DNA of 64,000 nt from an uncultured Sutterella sp. (GCA_949287305.1 CASEFX010000019.1:28415-92414); one strand, 5' to 3'; positions 15,988 to 25,855 are shown, counted from the stretch's first letter. Numbers and translations: made by a program. The notes: a model not told the origin generated them from the sequence alone.

Positions 15988-17283
15988 ATGATCCTACGAA
16001 AAGCCTATCAATTCAAGCTCAGGCCCGACGGGGCCGCCCGCCGCAAACTCTCCCGGTTCTGCGGCTGTGCGCGTTTCGTCTACAACAAGGCTCTGGCTTG
16101 GAACCGTGATCAGCGCTCGTCGGATCCGAACTTCAAGATCTCGTATGCGAAGCTATGCGAACAGCTTCCGGAATGGAAAACCGCAGAGGAAACGAAGTGG
16201 CTCGCAGAGTGCGACAGTCAGGTTTTGCAACAGAGTCTCAAGGATCTGATGCGTGCCTTCACGAACTTCTTCGAAGGACTCACTGATTTTCCGAAGTTTC
16301 ACAAGAAGTTTCGCAACGAAGATTCCATCCGCTATCCGCAACGCTTCAAAATCGACGAAGCCCGCCGACAGATCTTTCTCCCGTGCATCGGTTGGGTGAA
16401 GTACCGCCGCAGTCGCTTCATCGAAGGAAAGCCCAAGAACGTCAACGTCAGCCGCAAGGCGGACGGCTGGTATGTTTCCGTCCAGACGGAGCAGGAAGTA
16501 CCCGAACCGGTTCACCCGAAGGCGGGCGACGAGGCCGGCATCGACATGGGCGTCGTGCGTCTCTACACCTGCTCGGACGGCACGTTCGAACAGGGAGCCC
16601 GTTGTCTGCGGGACAAGTTGGAGAAGCTGGCCAAGCAGCAGCGGCGACTCAAGCGGATGGTCAAGTTTTCCAAGAATTGGATCAAGCAGCAGCAACGCAT
16701 TGCCCGTCTCCACAAAACCGTGGCCGATAGTCGTCGTGATCTGCTTCGGAAAGCCGCGAACAGGCTCTGCCAAAACCACGCCGTGCTCTTTCGCGAGGAT
16801 CTGAAGATCAAGAACATGACGGCATCGGCCAAGGGTACGGTGGAAGAACCGGGTAAGAACGTGAAGCAGAAGAGCGGCCTCAACCGGTCGATTTTGGATC
16901 AGGGCTGGGGGATGTTCTTTTCCCTCCTGAACGTCAAGATGACGGAACTCGGCGGGCTGGTATTTGCGGTACCTCCGCAGAACACCAGTCGGACGTGTCC
17001 CGTCTGCGGGTGCGTATCGAAGGAGAACCGCAGGACGCAGGCGAAGTTCCGATGCACGTCCTGTGGGTACGAGGGCAATGCCGACGCCATTGCTGCGATC
17101 AACATTCTCGGGCGCGGGCAGCGCCTCAGAGCCTGTGGGGAGCTCGTTCCGGTGAACGCAGCTCAAGTGAGTCGACCTTCTCGCAAGAGAAGCGTCGTCC
17201 AGCAGCAGGAACCCGTCGAAGTGACCGTTGACGGCCCCGCCGTCAACGGCTCAGTAGGGAATCACCGTCCTTCAGGGCGGTGA
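15988..17283 (+). CDS. tnpB: TnpB, RNA-guided nuclease of the IS
   Basis: A 431-aa TnpB of the OrfB_IS605 family, ancestor type of Cas12 nucleases. The N-terminal helix-turn-helix segment has GCARFVYNKALAW. RuvC residues are D in AGIDMGVVRL, E in FREDLKIKNM and D in GNADAIAAINI, all present. The zinc finger is CPVCGC and CTSCGY. Length and motifs indicate an intact protein. The C-terminal ~60 residues are a poorly conserved Arg/Gln/Val-rich tail, because the 3' end of the gene also encodes the guide RNA scaffold. TnpB proteins cut DNA next to the element's target motif (here probably TTAC) and so maintain the element. Confidence 0.95.
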   Translation: MILRKAYQFKLRPDGAARRKLSRFCGCARFVYNKALAWNRDQRSSDPNFKISYAKLCEQLPEWKTAEETKWLAECDSQVLQQSLKDLMRAFTNFFEGLTDFPKFHKKFRNEDSIRYPQRFKIDEARRQIFLPCIGWVKYRRSRFIEGKPKNVNVSRKADGWYVSVQTEQEVPEPVHPKAGDEAGIDMGVVRLYTCSDGTFEQGARCLRDKLEKLAKQQRRLKRMVKFSKNWIKQQQRIARLHKTVADSRRDLLRKAANRLCQNHAVLFREDLKIKNMTASAKGTVEEPGKNVKQKSGLNRSILDQGWGMFFSLLNVKMTELGGLVFAVPPQNTSRTCPVCGCVSKENRRTQAKFRCTSCGYEGNADAIAAINILGRGQRLRACGELVPVNAAQVSRPSRKRSVVQQQEPVEVTVDGPAVNGSVGNHRPSGR

Positions 17284-17292
17284 GGATGTCAA
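17160..17292 (+). ncRNA. Predicted omega RNA (reRNA) scaffold of TnpB
   Basis: In IS605 elements the guide RNA overlaps the end of tnpB and the right end. Here a perfect 10-bp stem (CCGTTGACGG at 17225-17234 with 17240-17249) is followed by the right-end hairpin (17263-17282). The guide would start after TCAA at 17293 and would match the 3' end of the flavoprotein gene. The 5' boundary is a guess. Confidence 0.55.
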
Positions 17293-19085
17293 TTGGCGTT
17301 CTTCACGGCGCTTTCACCGGCGACATAGCCCGAAACGATGGCCCAGGTGTTCATGAGCGTCGTCATCGAGTCGGCGCCGTTCGCACCGCCCACGACGCAG
17401 CCGGCACCGTAGAGATTGCCGATGGGCTTGCCTTCCTTCGTGAGGATCTGCATGTCGGCGTTGGCGCGCAGACCGCCGAGCGTCGTCTGATAACGGGCCT
17501 TCTGTTCGACGATGTGGTAGGGACCGTCGCCCAGGGCAACGAGCGTCTTGCGGCCGAAGGCCTTGTCTTCACCCGCGGCCACGGCGGCGTTCCAATCCTT
17601 CACGGTCTGCACGAGACCCTTCGGATCGATGCCCATTTCCTTGGCGCAGACGTCGAGTTCACCCGTGCAGATGACCGGACGGCCGTTGTTGCGAAGCGAC
17701 TTCCAAGCTTCGAAGGTCGAGGCGTCGGGAACCGTGTGGTCGTCCACCGCCTTCTTGACGTAGGCTTCCCAAGCCTTCTGGTCCATCACGAGGTACATCA
17801 GATGGTTCTTCTGGGCGAGCGTGGCCTGCGTGAGTTCGCCGAGCGACTTGTTTTCATTCACGCAGCGCTTGCCGTCGACGTTCACGAAGATTGCGCTGCC
17901 GCGCACGGCGAAGGTCGAGGAACCCGTCGTGTCCATTGAGCGGCCGGGCTGCACTTCGACGCCGTTCGGATAGGTCTTCACGTAGTCAAGGTTGATCGTG
18001 CCCGCGCCGATGGCGGTACCCATCTTGAAGCCGTCGCCCGTTTCGGTCGGGATGCCGTAGAAGAGAACGTCCTTCATGCGTTCCGGAAGCATCGACTTGA
18101 CGGCGCCGTAGCCGCCCGAGGCGAGAACGAAGGACTTGGCGTCGAATTCGTAGGGCTGGCCCTTGAGGCCCGTGGCCTTCACGCCCGTGACGTTGCCCTC
18201 CTTGTCGGTGATGAAGTCGGTCGCGCGCATGTCGGTCATGAGAACGCCGCCGTGCTTCTTAAAGACTTCAAGCATGGTCTTCTGCCAACCGACCGAGTTG
18301 CCCTTGGCGGAAATCTGACGGTGGGCGCTGTGGTCTGGGAACTGCACCCAGGCGGCGCCGTAGGTAACCTTCAGGTCGTCGATGAGCCAGTCGCCGACTT
18401 CACCCGTGCGTTCGGAAACCATCTTGGCGAGGACCGGGTCGTTGGCGTTCTTGCCGACGCGCAGCATGTCCTTGTAGAGGAGTTCGGGCGAGTCCTTCGT
18501 TTCCTTCATGACTTCGCGCTGATAACGCGTGCCCGTGGCGGCGAGACCGCCGTGGTTGAGGGCCGAAACGCCGCCCGCGGCGGGACGCTTTTCGATGAGG
18601 ATCACCTTCTTGCCGGATTCCGCGGCCTTGACGGCCGCCGTGATGCCGCCGTTGCCCGCGCCGATCACGAGAATGTCGGTCGTGACTTCCTTGACGGGCT
18701 GATTCGCCGCGGCGTTGGCGTCGGGTTTCTTCATGTAGGAGGCGGTGTCGACGCCCGCGGAGGTGAGCGCGGCGAGAACGGCCGCCTTGATGGCGTCGGA
18801 CGTGAGCGTGGCGCCTCCGACGACGTCGACCGCCGCGGACTGCTCAGCCGCGATGGCGGCGGGAATGCGTTCGATCGCGGGATCGGCGATGCCCGTCGAT
18901 TCCTTGTGCGAAACCACCTTCACGGCCGTGATCTTGCCGTCGGCAAGCGTCACTTCCACCTTGACGGGGCCGTTGCGGCCCTGGGCTTCACCCGTGTAGG
19001 TGCCGCTCGCGGCGGCGAAGGCGCCCGTAGCGAGCGCGGCGAGGACGGCGCCCGTGAGCGCGGTCTTGGCAAAGGTCTTAATCAT
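17289..19085 (-). CDS. Secreted FMN- and FAD-domain flavoprotein reductase (UrdA-like layout)
   Basis: A 598-aa periplasmic protein. A Sec signal peptide (to about A25) is followed by an FMN_bind domain (about 28-105) with GGATLTS, whose Thr should carry covalent FMN added by ApbE. The FAD_binding_2 domain starts at [15 protein letters not shown]. This layout is that of Shewanella urocanate reductase. The active-site positions are changed: Q-T-T-L-G-G replaces H-Y-T-M-G-G, and A-D-S-M replaces A-N-R-L, so neither His nor Arg is kept. Start ATG 19085 has GGAG upstream. The last codon and stop are formed by an inserted IS: the original ending was probably Lys-TAA. It lies 104 bp downstream of another flavoprotein gene. 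Confidence 0.92.
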   Translation of the reverse strand: MIKTFAKTALTGAVLAALATGAFAAASGTYTGEAQGRNGPVKVEVTLADGKITAVKVVSHKESTGIADPAIERIPAAIAAEQSAAVDVVGGATLTSDAIKAAVLAALTSAGVDTASYMKKPDANAAANQPVKEVTTDILVIGAGNGGITAAVKAAESGKKVILIEKRPAAGGVSALNHGGLAATGTRYQREVMKETKDSPELLYKDMLRVGKNANDPVLAKMVSERTGEVGDWLIDDLKVTYGAAWVQFPDHSAHRQISAKGNSVGWQKTMLEVFKKHGGVLMTDMRATDFITDKEGNVTGVKATGLKGQPYEFDAKSFVLASGGYGAVKSMLPERMKDVLFYGIPTETGDGFKMGTAIGAGTINLDYVKTYPNGVEVQPGRSMDTTGSSTFAVRGSAIFVNVDGKRCVNENKSLGELTQATLAQKNHLMYLVMDQKAWEAYVKKAVDDHTVPDASTFEAWKSLRNNGRPVICTGELDVCAKEMGIDPKGLVQTVKDWNAAVAAGEDKAFGRKTLVALGDGPYHIVEQKARYQTTLGGLRANADMQILTKEGKPIGNLYGAGCVVGGANGADSMTTLMNTWAIVSGYVAGESAVKNAN

Positions 19086-19189
19086 GAGTTTTCTCCCTTG
19101 GTCGAATGGGTTTTCGGGAAGGACGGGGGCGCACGCCCTCTCCTTACACCGAACGCAGACCATTGTGCCGACGCAAGGGAGAAAAGTCT

Positions 19190-20740
19190 CTATACGTCGG
19201 TATAGGTCGTAAGACCCATGATCGATTCGGCCGCGGCGTGCCCGAAGACGAAGGCGTCGGTGAGGCCGCAGCCGCCGAGTTGGTTTTCTCCGTGGAGTCC
19301 CCCGGTCGCCTCTCCGGCCGCCCAAAGCCCCGGAATCACCTGTCCCTCCTTGTCGAGCGCGCGACCGACCGCGTCCACCGCAATCCCGCCCGAGGTGGCG
19401 TGAACGGTCATGGCGGCCGGAGCAAGCCAGAAAGGAGGCTTCACGATCGGGCGCACATTTTCGAGTTTCTTTCCGAATTCGTCCCGTCCCGCCCGGATGC
19501 CCGCCGCGTAGCGCTCGAGCGTATCGCGCAACACCGCGGGCGAAAAGCCGACCTGCCTTGCCAGGCCTTCGATCGAGTCGTCCGTCCAGGCATCGCCCGT
19601 CTCGACGGCGAGCACGGCCTCACGCTGAATGAGGCGGTTGTAGCTGCGAAAGCCCTCGTCGTCGACGAGAACGTAGGCAACGCCGCCGGGAAGCGAAAGC
19701 ACCTTGTCGCGAAGCGTGTCGCGCCGCCCGTCCTCCGCCGCGAAGCGCCGTCCCTCGCCGTCGAGCAGGATGAAGCGCTTCACGTCGTTGTGAAAGCGAA
19801 CGCGCCGCGTCCCGCCCACGGGACAGCCCGGCTGACACTGAACGATTCCCATGTCGACGAGTTTCGCCCCCGCCTTCTCGGCGGCGAGAATCATCTCGCC
19901 CGTGGCCGAGGGAACGTTGTCGTGCGTGAGTCCTTTGCATTGGGGCGCGTAGCGCGCGATCATCTCGGGATTCGCCGAGAAACCTCCCGTCGCCACGACG
20001 ATGCCGAGGCGCCCCGTAAAATGCGCGGTCGTCCCGTCGGGGAGTTCGGCCGTGACGCCCGTGATGCGGGGAACGCCCTGCGTCGTCATGCTCGATTCGA
20101 GCGCCGTCGCCCGGGTGTTTCTGAGGATGCGCACGCCCAACTGTCCCGCCCGTGCGCCGAGCTGTCGGACGTAGCCTTCGCCGTTGGGCATCACGGGTTT
20201 GTAGTTGCGGGGAAAGAGCGAGCCGGAAATTTCGAAGACGTCGCGCGAAAAGGCAACGCCGAGACTCTCGAGCCAGCGCATCACCGGACGCGCCTCCACC
20301 GCCATTCTCATCAAGCGACCAGTATCGGCCGAAGGCCCGGCGTTTGCGAGCAGAAGTCCGTAGAAATTCTCCACGCTGTCGCGAATCCCGAGCGGTGCCT
20401 GCCGCTCCGGATCGACCGCGGCGTAGTAACCGCTCGCAATCAGAGTGTTGCCGCCCACGGCCGCGGTTTTCTCGAGCACGATGACGCTTGCCCCCAACTC
20501 CGCCGCACGTGCGGCCGCGGCCAGGCCCGCACCGCCCCCGCCCACTACGATCACGTCAGCAGACCGTTCGGAAGGAAGGTTGAGTGCCGGCCGGCTTTCG
20601 TCAAAGAGAACCTCTTCGCCCGCCGCGGCCTCAAAAGGGCCGCGGGCGGTCTGCCGTTCGCAACCCGCCGCCAATCCGGCCGCGGCGAGAAGAGAGGTCT
20701 TGAAAAGCGCGCGGCGCGTATACCACCCGTTTCGCCTCAT
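19190..20740 (-). CDS. FAD-dependent reductase, probable Tat-exported lipoprotein
   Basis: A 516-aa FAD_binding_2 flavoprotein. The N-terminus has twin Arg ([11 protein letters not shown]) and then AGLAAGC, a lipobox, so it is probably anchored to a membrane by its Cys while folding in the cytoplasm first. The dinucleotide motif is [14 protein letters not shown]. The equivalent of H-Y-T-M-G-G is H-A-T-S-G-G (His kept). The equivalent of A-N-R-L is E-N-Q-L (Arg replaced by Gln). The start codon overlaps the stop of the response regulator gene (TGATG), so translation is coupled. It is the last gene of a kinase - regulator - reductase operon. No haem or FMN domain is present. Confidence 0.9.
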   Translation of the reverse strand: MRRNGWYTRRALFKTSLLAAAGLAAGCERQTARGPFEAAAGEEVLFDESRPALNLPSERSADVIVVGGGGAGLAAAARAAELGASVIVLEKTAAVGGNTLIASGYYAAVDPERQAPLGIRDSVENFYGLLLANAGPSADTGRLMRMAVEARPVMRWLESLGVAFSRDVFEISGSLFPRNYKPVMPNGEGYVRQLGARAGQLGVRILRNTRATALESSMTTQGVPRITGVTAELPDGTTAHFTGRLGIVVATGGFSANPEMIARYAPQCKGLTHDNVPSATGEMILAAEKAGAKLVDMGIVQCQPGCPVGGTRRVRFHNDVKRFILLDGEGRRFAAEDGRRDTLRDKVLSLPGGVAYVLVDDEGFRSYNRLIQREAVLAVETGDAWTDDSIEGLARQVGFSPAVLRDTLERYAAGIRAGRDEFGKKLENVRPIVKPPFWLAPAAMTVHATSGGIAVDAVGRALDKEGQVIPGLWAAGEATGGLHGENQLGGCGLTDAFVFGHAAAESIMGLTTYTDV

Positions 20741-21420
20741 CAGACCTCCTCGGGCGGCAGGAGCCTCGTTTCGACGGCTCTGCGGGTTTCTTCGCTCGCC
20801 GTCGTATCCAAAGGCACTTGCGCCTCTTCGAAAAGGCGGCGGATTTCCACCGCCGAATGGACGTCAAGTTTGGCGTAGATGTTCGAGCGATGAAGCTTCA
20901 CGCCCTGCTCGGAAATGCCGAGCGCCTGCGCGATCGTTTTGTTGGCGGCGCCCGTCGTCGCTTCGACCGCGACTATGCGTTCGCGAGGCGTCAAGGACGA
21001 AATCCTTGCGCGCGCCGCGTCACGCACGCGCCGCCGTTCACGATCCTCGAGATTCCACGCGAAAAGCCGTCGGCAGGCTTCGGCAAGCTTCTCGGCCGTT
21101 ACGGGCTTCGTGAGAAAGTCGGCCGCACCCTGCTTCACGGCCTGAATCGCCATTTCCACGTCGCCGTGACCGGAAAGGAACACAACGGGTTGATCAAATC
21201 CCGCGGTCTTCATCCGCGTCTGGCATTCGAGTCCCGACATGCCGCCCATGCGGATGTCCATCACGACGCAGCCCGGCACGGACGGATCGTCCCTTTGCAG
21301 AAATTCCTCCGCGCTTTCGTACCCCACAGCGGAAAGACCGAGCATCTGCAGGGCAAAGAGGAGCCCCTCGCGGAGAGTGGCGTCGTCATCGACGAGTCGT
21401 ACGAGCAGTTCGACGTTCAT
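20740..21420 (-). CDS. LuxR/FixJ-type response regulator (TtrR-like)
   Basis: A 226-aa regulator. The receiver domain has D in CVVMDIRMGGMSG as phosphoacceptor, S in FLSGHGD and K in FLTKPV. The output domain is a GerE-type helix-turn-helix from about residue 145 (SSLTPRERI, NKTIAQALGISEQGVKLHRSNIYAKL). It is the partner of the kinase encoded 26 bp upstream. ATG 21420 is chosen over the in-frame TTG at 21429. TtrR controls tetrathionate reduction in Salmonella; here the adjacent target is probably the flavoprotein operon. Confidence 0.92.
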   Translation of the reverse strand: MNVELLVRLVDDDATLREGLLFALQMLGLSAVGYESAEEFLQRDDPSVPGCVVMDIRMGGMSGLECQTRMKTAGFDQPVVFLSGHGDVEMAIQAVKQGAADFLTKPVTAEKLAEACRRLFAWNLEDRERRRVRDAARARISSLTPRERIVAVEATTGAANKTIAQALGISEQGVKLHRSNIYAKLDVHSAVEIRRLFEEAQVPLDTTASEETRRAVETRLLPPEEV

Positions 21421-21446
21421 GATCGGCAAAAAAATAGAAAAAACGG

Positions 21447-23351
21447 TTACGGAGAGGAAGGTTTGCTTTCTTCGGACGGCGCTGGGTCCGCAGGAAGTTG
21501 CAAAACGGCGCAGAGACCGTTCGAAGGCGGGCGCCCCCTTCGGAAGAGAAGGCTTCCTCCGTGCGCCTCGGCGATGCGGCGCACGATGAAGAGTCCCAGC
21601 CCGAGACCGTCGGGTTTGCCGCTTCGCACGGGCTCCGATAGCTTCGCGAAGCGTTCGTCCGAAATCGGACCGGCGAGCGGTCCATCGTCTTCGACGGAAA
21701 GTTCAACAAAGGGAACGCCATCCCGATCGGAACCGTCTTTGCGTTCCTCCATTCGCCGGGCGCGCACGACGACGCGGCGCTCTCCGACGGGACGGTCGGC
21801 CATGGCCGCAGCCGCATTTCTGAGAAGGTTCACGAGGGCGAGCTCAAGTTCCAGGGGCTCCCCGAGTACGAAAAGACCGTTTGCCGCCTGCACGTCCACA
21901 GTCGTACCGACGGAAGCCGATCCGTGCCCAAACAAGGTTTTTGCCCGGTGAGCGAGATGAGCCGCGTCGATTCGCTCGCGCTTGCGTCCGCCCGCCTTGG
22001 CGTAGCTTCGAACCCGCTCGACGATGTCGGAAACCCGTTGGGCTTCCTCCGAGAGAATTCGTGCCGAATCGGCAATGCGCCGCTCGATCGTCGGATCGGG
22101 CGCTTCGACAGCACGTTTGGCCGCAAGCCGTATGCCGTCCGCATAAGCTACGACCGCCGCAAGAGGTTGGCGCACTTCGTGCGCGAACATACTCGAGAGT
22201 CCCGAGACGACGCTCGAACGCTCAAGCTGGGCGAGGTGCTCCTGCGCCTCCCGCGCCGCCTTCGCGGCCGCGTCCTTCTCTTCGACGGCCTTTCGGAGCG
22301 CCCTCGTTCGCTTTTCGACGAGCCGGTTTGCGAGGAAGGAGTGAAGCGCAAGGAGCGCCAATGCCGCAAAAACCGCGATGATGCCGTTGCGGTAGCGCGA
22401 CCAGAAAACCCGGAAGGTGGGCTCCTCGGGCTCCCGATAGGGACCGATCCCGAGAAGTTTGTAGATGTCCGCCGCCTTCGAGAAATCGCTTGCGATGCGC
22501 CAACGCTCGCCCATTCCGAAGAGGGGCGCGCTCATGACGGTAACGGAGAGCGAGCTCGCGAGTTCCGCATCCGTCCCGGCGGGCACGGCGAGCACGATGT
22601 CGGGGAAAAGGTCGGCCGAGCGTCGGCAGGGAAAGCCCTCGCGGGGCCGTTCGTTCAAGACCGTCAGTTCGTGTTCCCGCACGACGTCCGCGTCGATGAG
22701 CGACTCGAGGCGACAGGCGGGCACGACTGCGACGTCGGCCGCGGCCTGCTGAACGAGCAGAATCGGATCGGGCGGCGAGTAGCCCGTGAAGCGCACCTTC
22801 GCGTCCCAGCCGTCCTTGAGGACGCCGTTGTTTTTGAGGAGCCCCTGAAAAAGAAGCCAGGTCGAGAAGCTCCCCTTGTCTTCCGCGGCGATGCGCTCTC
22901 CAGGCACGTCGGCAAGCGTCTTGATGTGGCTTCCCCGACGCACGATCACGGCGAAGCTTGCAGCCTCGGAAGGATCACGCACGTAGGGAGCCGCCCGAGC
23001 GGCGATCTGCATGGCACCCGCCTCGAGCTGCAGGACGCCGAAAAGCGCGCTGTCCGCGAAGAACGCATCGACTTTGCGGTTTCTCACGGCCTCCGTCAAC
23101 TCGTCGGCGGAATAAAAGGACGTTTGAAAGCGGGTATCGGGATGCGAGCGGCGGAGAAGCCGCATGGTGGGCGCAAAGGATTCGATCAGAAAGTCGGGCC
23201 CGAGATTCTTCTGCAGACCGATCCGCACGACGGACGGCATGGCGTCCGCCGGGCGCACGGATCCGTCCTCCGCGAATGCCGGTTCCGCGGCGGTGAGAGA
23301 GACGGCAAGAAAGGATAGGAAAAGCCCGAGACGCATCGACATGGAAGACAT
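21447..23351 (-). CDS. Sensor histidine kinase with periplasmic PhnD-like domain (TtrS-like)
   Basis: A 634-aa membrane kinase. A signal peptide is followed by a periplasmic substrate-binding (PhnD/TtrS) domain to about residue 310 with VVPACRLESL, then a membrane segment (NGIIAVFAALALLALHSFL), a coiled coil, the H-box HEVRQPL, the N-box LVNLLRNAAAAM and the G-box DGLGLGLFIV. Start: ATG 23351 has AAGG five bases upstream; the frame is open from 23456. The ligand is unknown; TtrS senses tetrathionate. It heads an operon with a regulator and a reductase, transcribed away from the dehydrogenase gene. Confidence 0.92.
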   Translation of the reverse strand: MSSMSMRLGLFLSFLAVSLTAAEPAFAEDGSVRPADAMPSVVRIGLQKNLGPDFLIESFAPTMRLLRRSHPDTRFQTSFYSADELTEAVRNRKVDAFFADSALFGVLQLEAGAMQIAARAAPYVRDPSEAASFAVIVRRGSHIKTLADVPGERIAAEDKGSFSTWLLFQGLLKNNGVLKDGWDAKVRFTGYSPPDPILLVQQAAADVAVVPACRLESLIDADVVREHELTVLNERPREGFPCRRSADLFPDIVLAVPAGTDAELASSLSVTVMSAPLFGMGERWRIASDFSKAADIYKLLGIGPYREPEEPTFRVFWSRYRNGIIAVFAALALLALHSFLANRLVEKRTRALRKAVEEKDAAAKAAREAQEHLAQLERSSVVSGLSSMFAHEVRQPLAAVVAYADGIRLAAKRAVEAPDPTIERRIADSARILSEEAQRVSDIVERVRSYAKAGGRKRERIDAAHLAHRAKTLFGHGSASVGTTVDVQAANGLFVLGEPLELELALVNLLRNAAAAMADRPVGERRVVVRARRMEERKDGSDRDGVPFVELSVEDDGPLAGPISDERFAKLSEPVRSGKPDGLGLGLFIVRRIAEAHGGSLLFRRGRPPSNGLCAVLQLPADPAPSEESKPSSP

Positions 23352-23552
23352 TCTACCTTGCTCACTCCCGAATTCCGCACTGCCGGCGGAGGACAGGAAT
23401 CTTTCACCGTCCCGGAGGGATCGTCCCACTCTCAACCGTATGAACCAAAAGTTCATGCCCGTGTAAAAACTTGAACTTCCGAAAAGCCTTCCTCTTTCCT
23501 ACGATGCAGTCATCCGAAGAAGTTCTCCAACCCTTACAGGAAAACACAGCGT

Positions 23553-24613
23553 ATGACCGAATTGATGAAGGCGGCCGTTCTCGTCGGCCCGCAGCAAATC
23601 GATACCAAACTCGAGCCGTCCCCGAAATGAAGCCGGGCGACATCCGCATCCGCGTGTCCGCCACGGGCGTGTACGGCAGCGACATCCACATGTGGAAGAC
23701 CGGCAAAGGCTGGAATCCCGACCACAAGGGCGACTTCTGGATGGGCCACAAATTCTGCGGCGTCGTCGAAGACCCGGGCACAAGCGACTTCAAGGTCGGC
23801 GACCGCGTCGTCTTCTGGGCGAATCTCTACTGCGGCGAATGCGACATGTGCCGCGCCGGTCAGGAACACCTCTGCCGCGACGTGAACGGCACGAACCACA
23901 TCGGGTTCGTCTGCAACGGCGCCTATGCCGAAAAGTTCGTGGGGCCCGCCCGCCTCGCCTACAAGCTCCTCGACACCGTGTCGGACGTGGACGCGGCGCT
24001 CATCGACCCGCTGATGGTGGCCTACCACGCCGTGCACCTCTCGAACATGAAGCTTCACGACAAGGTCCTCGTCGTGGGCTCGGGCATCATCGCGCAGCTC
24101 ATGGGCGATCTTGCGAAGAGCGCCGGGGCGTCGCTTGTCGCCATGTCGAAAACGAACAACCGCAAACTCGCCAAGGCCCGCGAAATGGGCAAGTTCGACT
24201 GCTACCTCGACGGCAAGGACCCGAACCGCCGCGCCGTCTACGAAGAAGTCTCGAAGGGCGGCTTCGACGTCGTCTTCGAAGCGGTCGGAAGCGCCTCGGC
24301 GCTTGCCGCCGCCATGGACGCCGTGAAGGCGGGCGGCACGATCGTCACGGTCGGCAACACCATCGACCCGACGATCCCCATCGACATCAACCGCCTCGTT
24401 CTGCACGAAATCCGCTTGGTCGGAAGCGTCTCCTGCACCCGCAAGGAATTCGAAGAAACGATCGACCTGATCGCGAGCGGGATGATCAAGCCCGAGCGCT
24501 ACGTCACCGACATCGTTCCGGTCGAAGGCATGCAGAAGGCCTTCGAGCGCCTCACCTCGCGCACCGATCCGGTTCTCAAGATCGTGATGAAACCCGACGC
24601 CAAAGTCGATTGA
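23553..24613 (+). pseudogene. Zinc-dependent alcohol dehydrogenase (MDR family) with N-terminal frameshift
   Basis: MDR-superfamily dehydrogenase/reductase, otherwise about 353 aa. Frame 1 from ATG 23553 gives the typical start TELMKAAVLVGPQQIDTKLE and then stops at 23628-23630. The rest, from EMKPGDIRIRVSATGVYGSDIH, continues in another frame that stays open upstream to 23471 only by non-homologous residues. One missing base at the C4 run 23620-23623 explains it. The catalytic zinc site (GSDIH, GHKFCGVVE), structural zinc Cys set (CGECDMCRAGQEHLC) and NAD-binding VVGSGIIAQLMG are intact. Either a true inactivating deletion, slippage at the C run, or an assembly error. Confidence 0.75.
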
Positions 24614-24693
24614 CGACGACCCTCGCCGCGCGCAAACTTCTCCCACGTGCGCGCGGCGCATCCCTTTTCGATTTCGTTTTCCGTTTCCTCATC

Positions 24694-25734
24694 ATGAAGA
24701 AGACCCTTCTTTCACTCACGCTTTCTCTGGCGCTCTCCTTTGCGGCGTCCCTCCCCGTCTCGGCCCGCACGGACGCTCCTCTCCCCGCCCCCGCGACGGT
24801 GAGCGCCGAAATGGCAAAGAGCGTTTCCGCGCCCGCCCCCGACCTCTGGCTCACGAAGGAGCGCTCGCCCGAAGCCGTGAGCGCCATCGCCAAGAACTAT
24901 GCCGAAGGCGCCGCACCCGCCGCGCTGGCGCTCGCCGAGGAATACGGCGTCGACGTTGAGGAAGGGACGCTCGGAGGCGTGCGCGTCTATACGCTCTCGC
25001 CGAAAACCCTCGCGAAAGACAAGGCCGACAAAGTGATCTTCTACATTCACGGAGGCGGCTACATCCTCGGGCACGGCGTCGCTGGAATCGGCGAGGGCGT
25101 CCTGATGGCGGGACTCGAAGGCTACAAGGTCGTCTGCGTCGACTACCGCATGGCGCCCGAACACCCCTACCCGGCCGCGATCGACGACGCCTTCCGCGCC
25201 TACAGGGCGCTTCTAGAAACGACGCCCGCCGAAAACGTCGCCGTCTTCGGGACGTCGACGGGCGGCGGCATGACGCTCATCCTCGGGATTCAGGCGGCGC
25301 GCGCGAACGTCCCGATGCCCGCGGCCCTCATCGCGGGAACGCCCTGGTCGGACCTCACCAAGACGGGCGACAGCTACGTCACGATGGACGGCGTCGACAA
25401 CATTCTCGGCACCTACGACGGCCTCATCCGCACGGCGGCGGAGCTTTACACCGGCAAGGCCGACATGAAGGATCCGCTTCTCTCCCCCGTCTACGCGGAA
25501 GACGCGGCCCTCGCGAAGTTCCCGCCCACGCTCCTCGTTTCCGGGACGCGAGACCTCTTTTTGAGCAACACCGTGCGCATGCACGAAAAGCTCCTCTTGG
25601 CCGACCGCCACGCGGAACTCATCGTTTACGAGGCGCTCTCCCACGCGCAGTACTACCTCAATCCGAAGGCCCCCGAAACGAAGACGCACTACCGTCTGCT
25701 CGGAAAATTCCTCGAACGCGTCCTCGACGACTGA
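24694..25734 (+). CDS. Exported alpha/beta hydrolase, HSL-type esterase
   Basis: A 346-aa secreted esterase or lipase-like enzyme. The signal peptide (KKTLLSLTLSLALSFAASLPVSA) is followed by an alpha/beta-hydrolase fold of the hormone-sensitive-lipase family. The oxyanion motif is HGGGYILGHG, the nucleophile elbow is GTSTGGG (GxSxG), the acid is probably D in SGTRDLFL and the His is in EALSHAQYY. Substrate unknown; the family cleaves short acyl esters. No strong ribosome site is visible. It lies 80 bp after the dehydrogenase gene on the same strand and ends at a terminator. Confidence 0.88.
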   Translation: MKKTLLSLTLSLALSFAASLPVSARTDAPLPAPATVSAEMAKSVSAPAPDLWLTKERSPEAVSAIAKNYAEGAAPAALALAEEYGVDVEEGTLGGVRVYTLSPKTLAKDKADKVIFYIHGGGYILGHGVAGIGEGVLMAGLEGYKVVCVDYRMAPEHPYPAAIDDAFRAYRALLETTPAENVAVFGTSTGGGMTLILGIQAARANVPMPAALIAGTPWSDLTKTGDSYVTMDGVDNILGTYDGLIRTAAELYTGKADMKDPLLSPVYAEDAALAKFPPTLLVSGTRDLFLSNTVRMHEKLLLADRHAELIVYEALSHAQYYLNPKAPETKTHYRLLGKFLERVLDD

Positions 25735-25755
25735 TCGAGGGGCAAAACGTCCTCC

Positions 25756-25790
25756 GGGCGCCCGGCGACAAGCCGAGGCGCCCTTCTTTT
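25756..25790 (+). terminator. Terminator of the esterase gene
   Basis: GGGCGCC (25756-25762) pairs with GGCGCCC (25777-25783), with an inner CGG/CCG pair, then TTCTTTTT. Confidence 0.85.
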
Positions 25791-25795
25791 TAAGT

Positions 25796-25822
25796 TTGCG
25801 AGCGGTTTCGCCTTGCTACAAT
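25796..25822 (+). promoter_or_regulatory. Promoter of the phosphopantetheinyl transferase operon
   Basis: TACAAT at 25817 and TTGCGA at 25796 (15-bp spacing) lie just before the GTG start at 25856. Confidence 0.45.
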
Positions 25823-25855
25823 GGGGCCTTTCTTTTTCCACTGGCCCGAGAAACC

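Larger units (their letters stand above)
15493..17292. mobile_element. IS200/IS605-family element, IS608-like, complete
   Basis: A 1800-bp element. It is preceded by TTAC (15489-15492) and ends with TCAA (17289-17292), the left and right cleavage tetranucleotides known for IS608. Both ends carry similar imperfect hairpins: CCCCGTC/GGCGGGG at 15509-15528 and CACCGTC/GGCGGTG at 17263-17282. There are no terminal inverted repeats and no target duplication, as expected for Y1 transposition. It carries divergent tnpA (minus) and tnpB (plus), both intact. Joining the flanks restores an AAG codon plus a TAA stop for the neighbouring flavoprotein gene, which supports the boundaries. Confidence 0.9.

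Noticed and set aside
23471..23552. Extended N-terminus of the dehydrogenase from ATG 23471
   Set aside because: These residues match no MDR start, while ATG 23553 in another frame does; a frameshift explains both.
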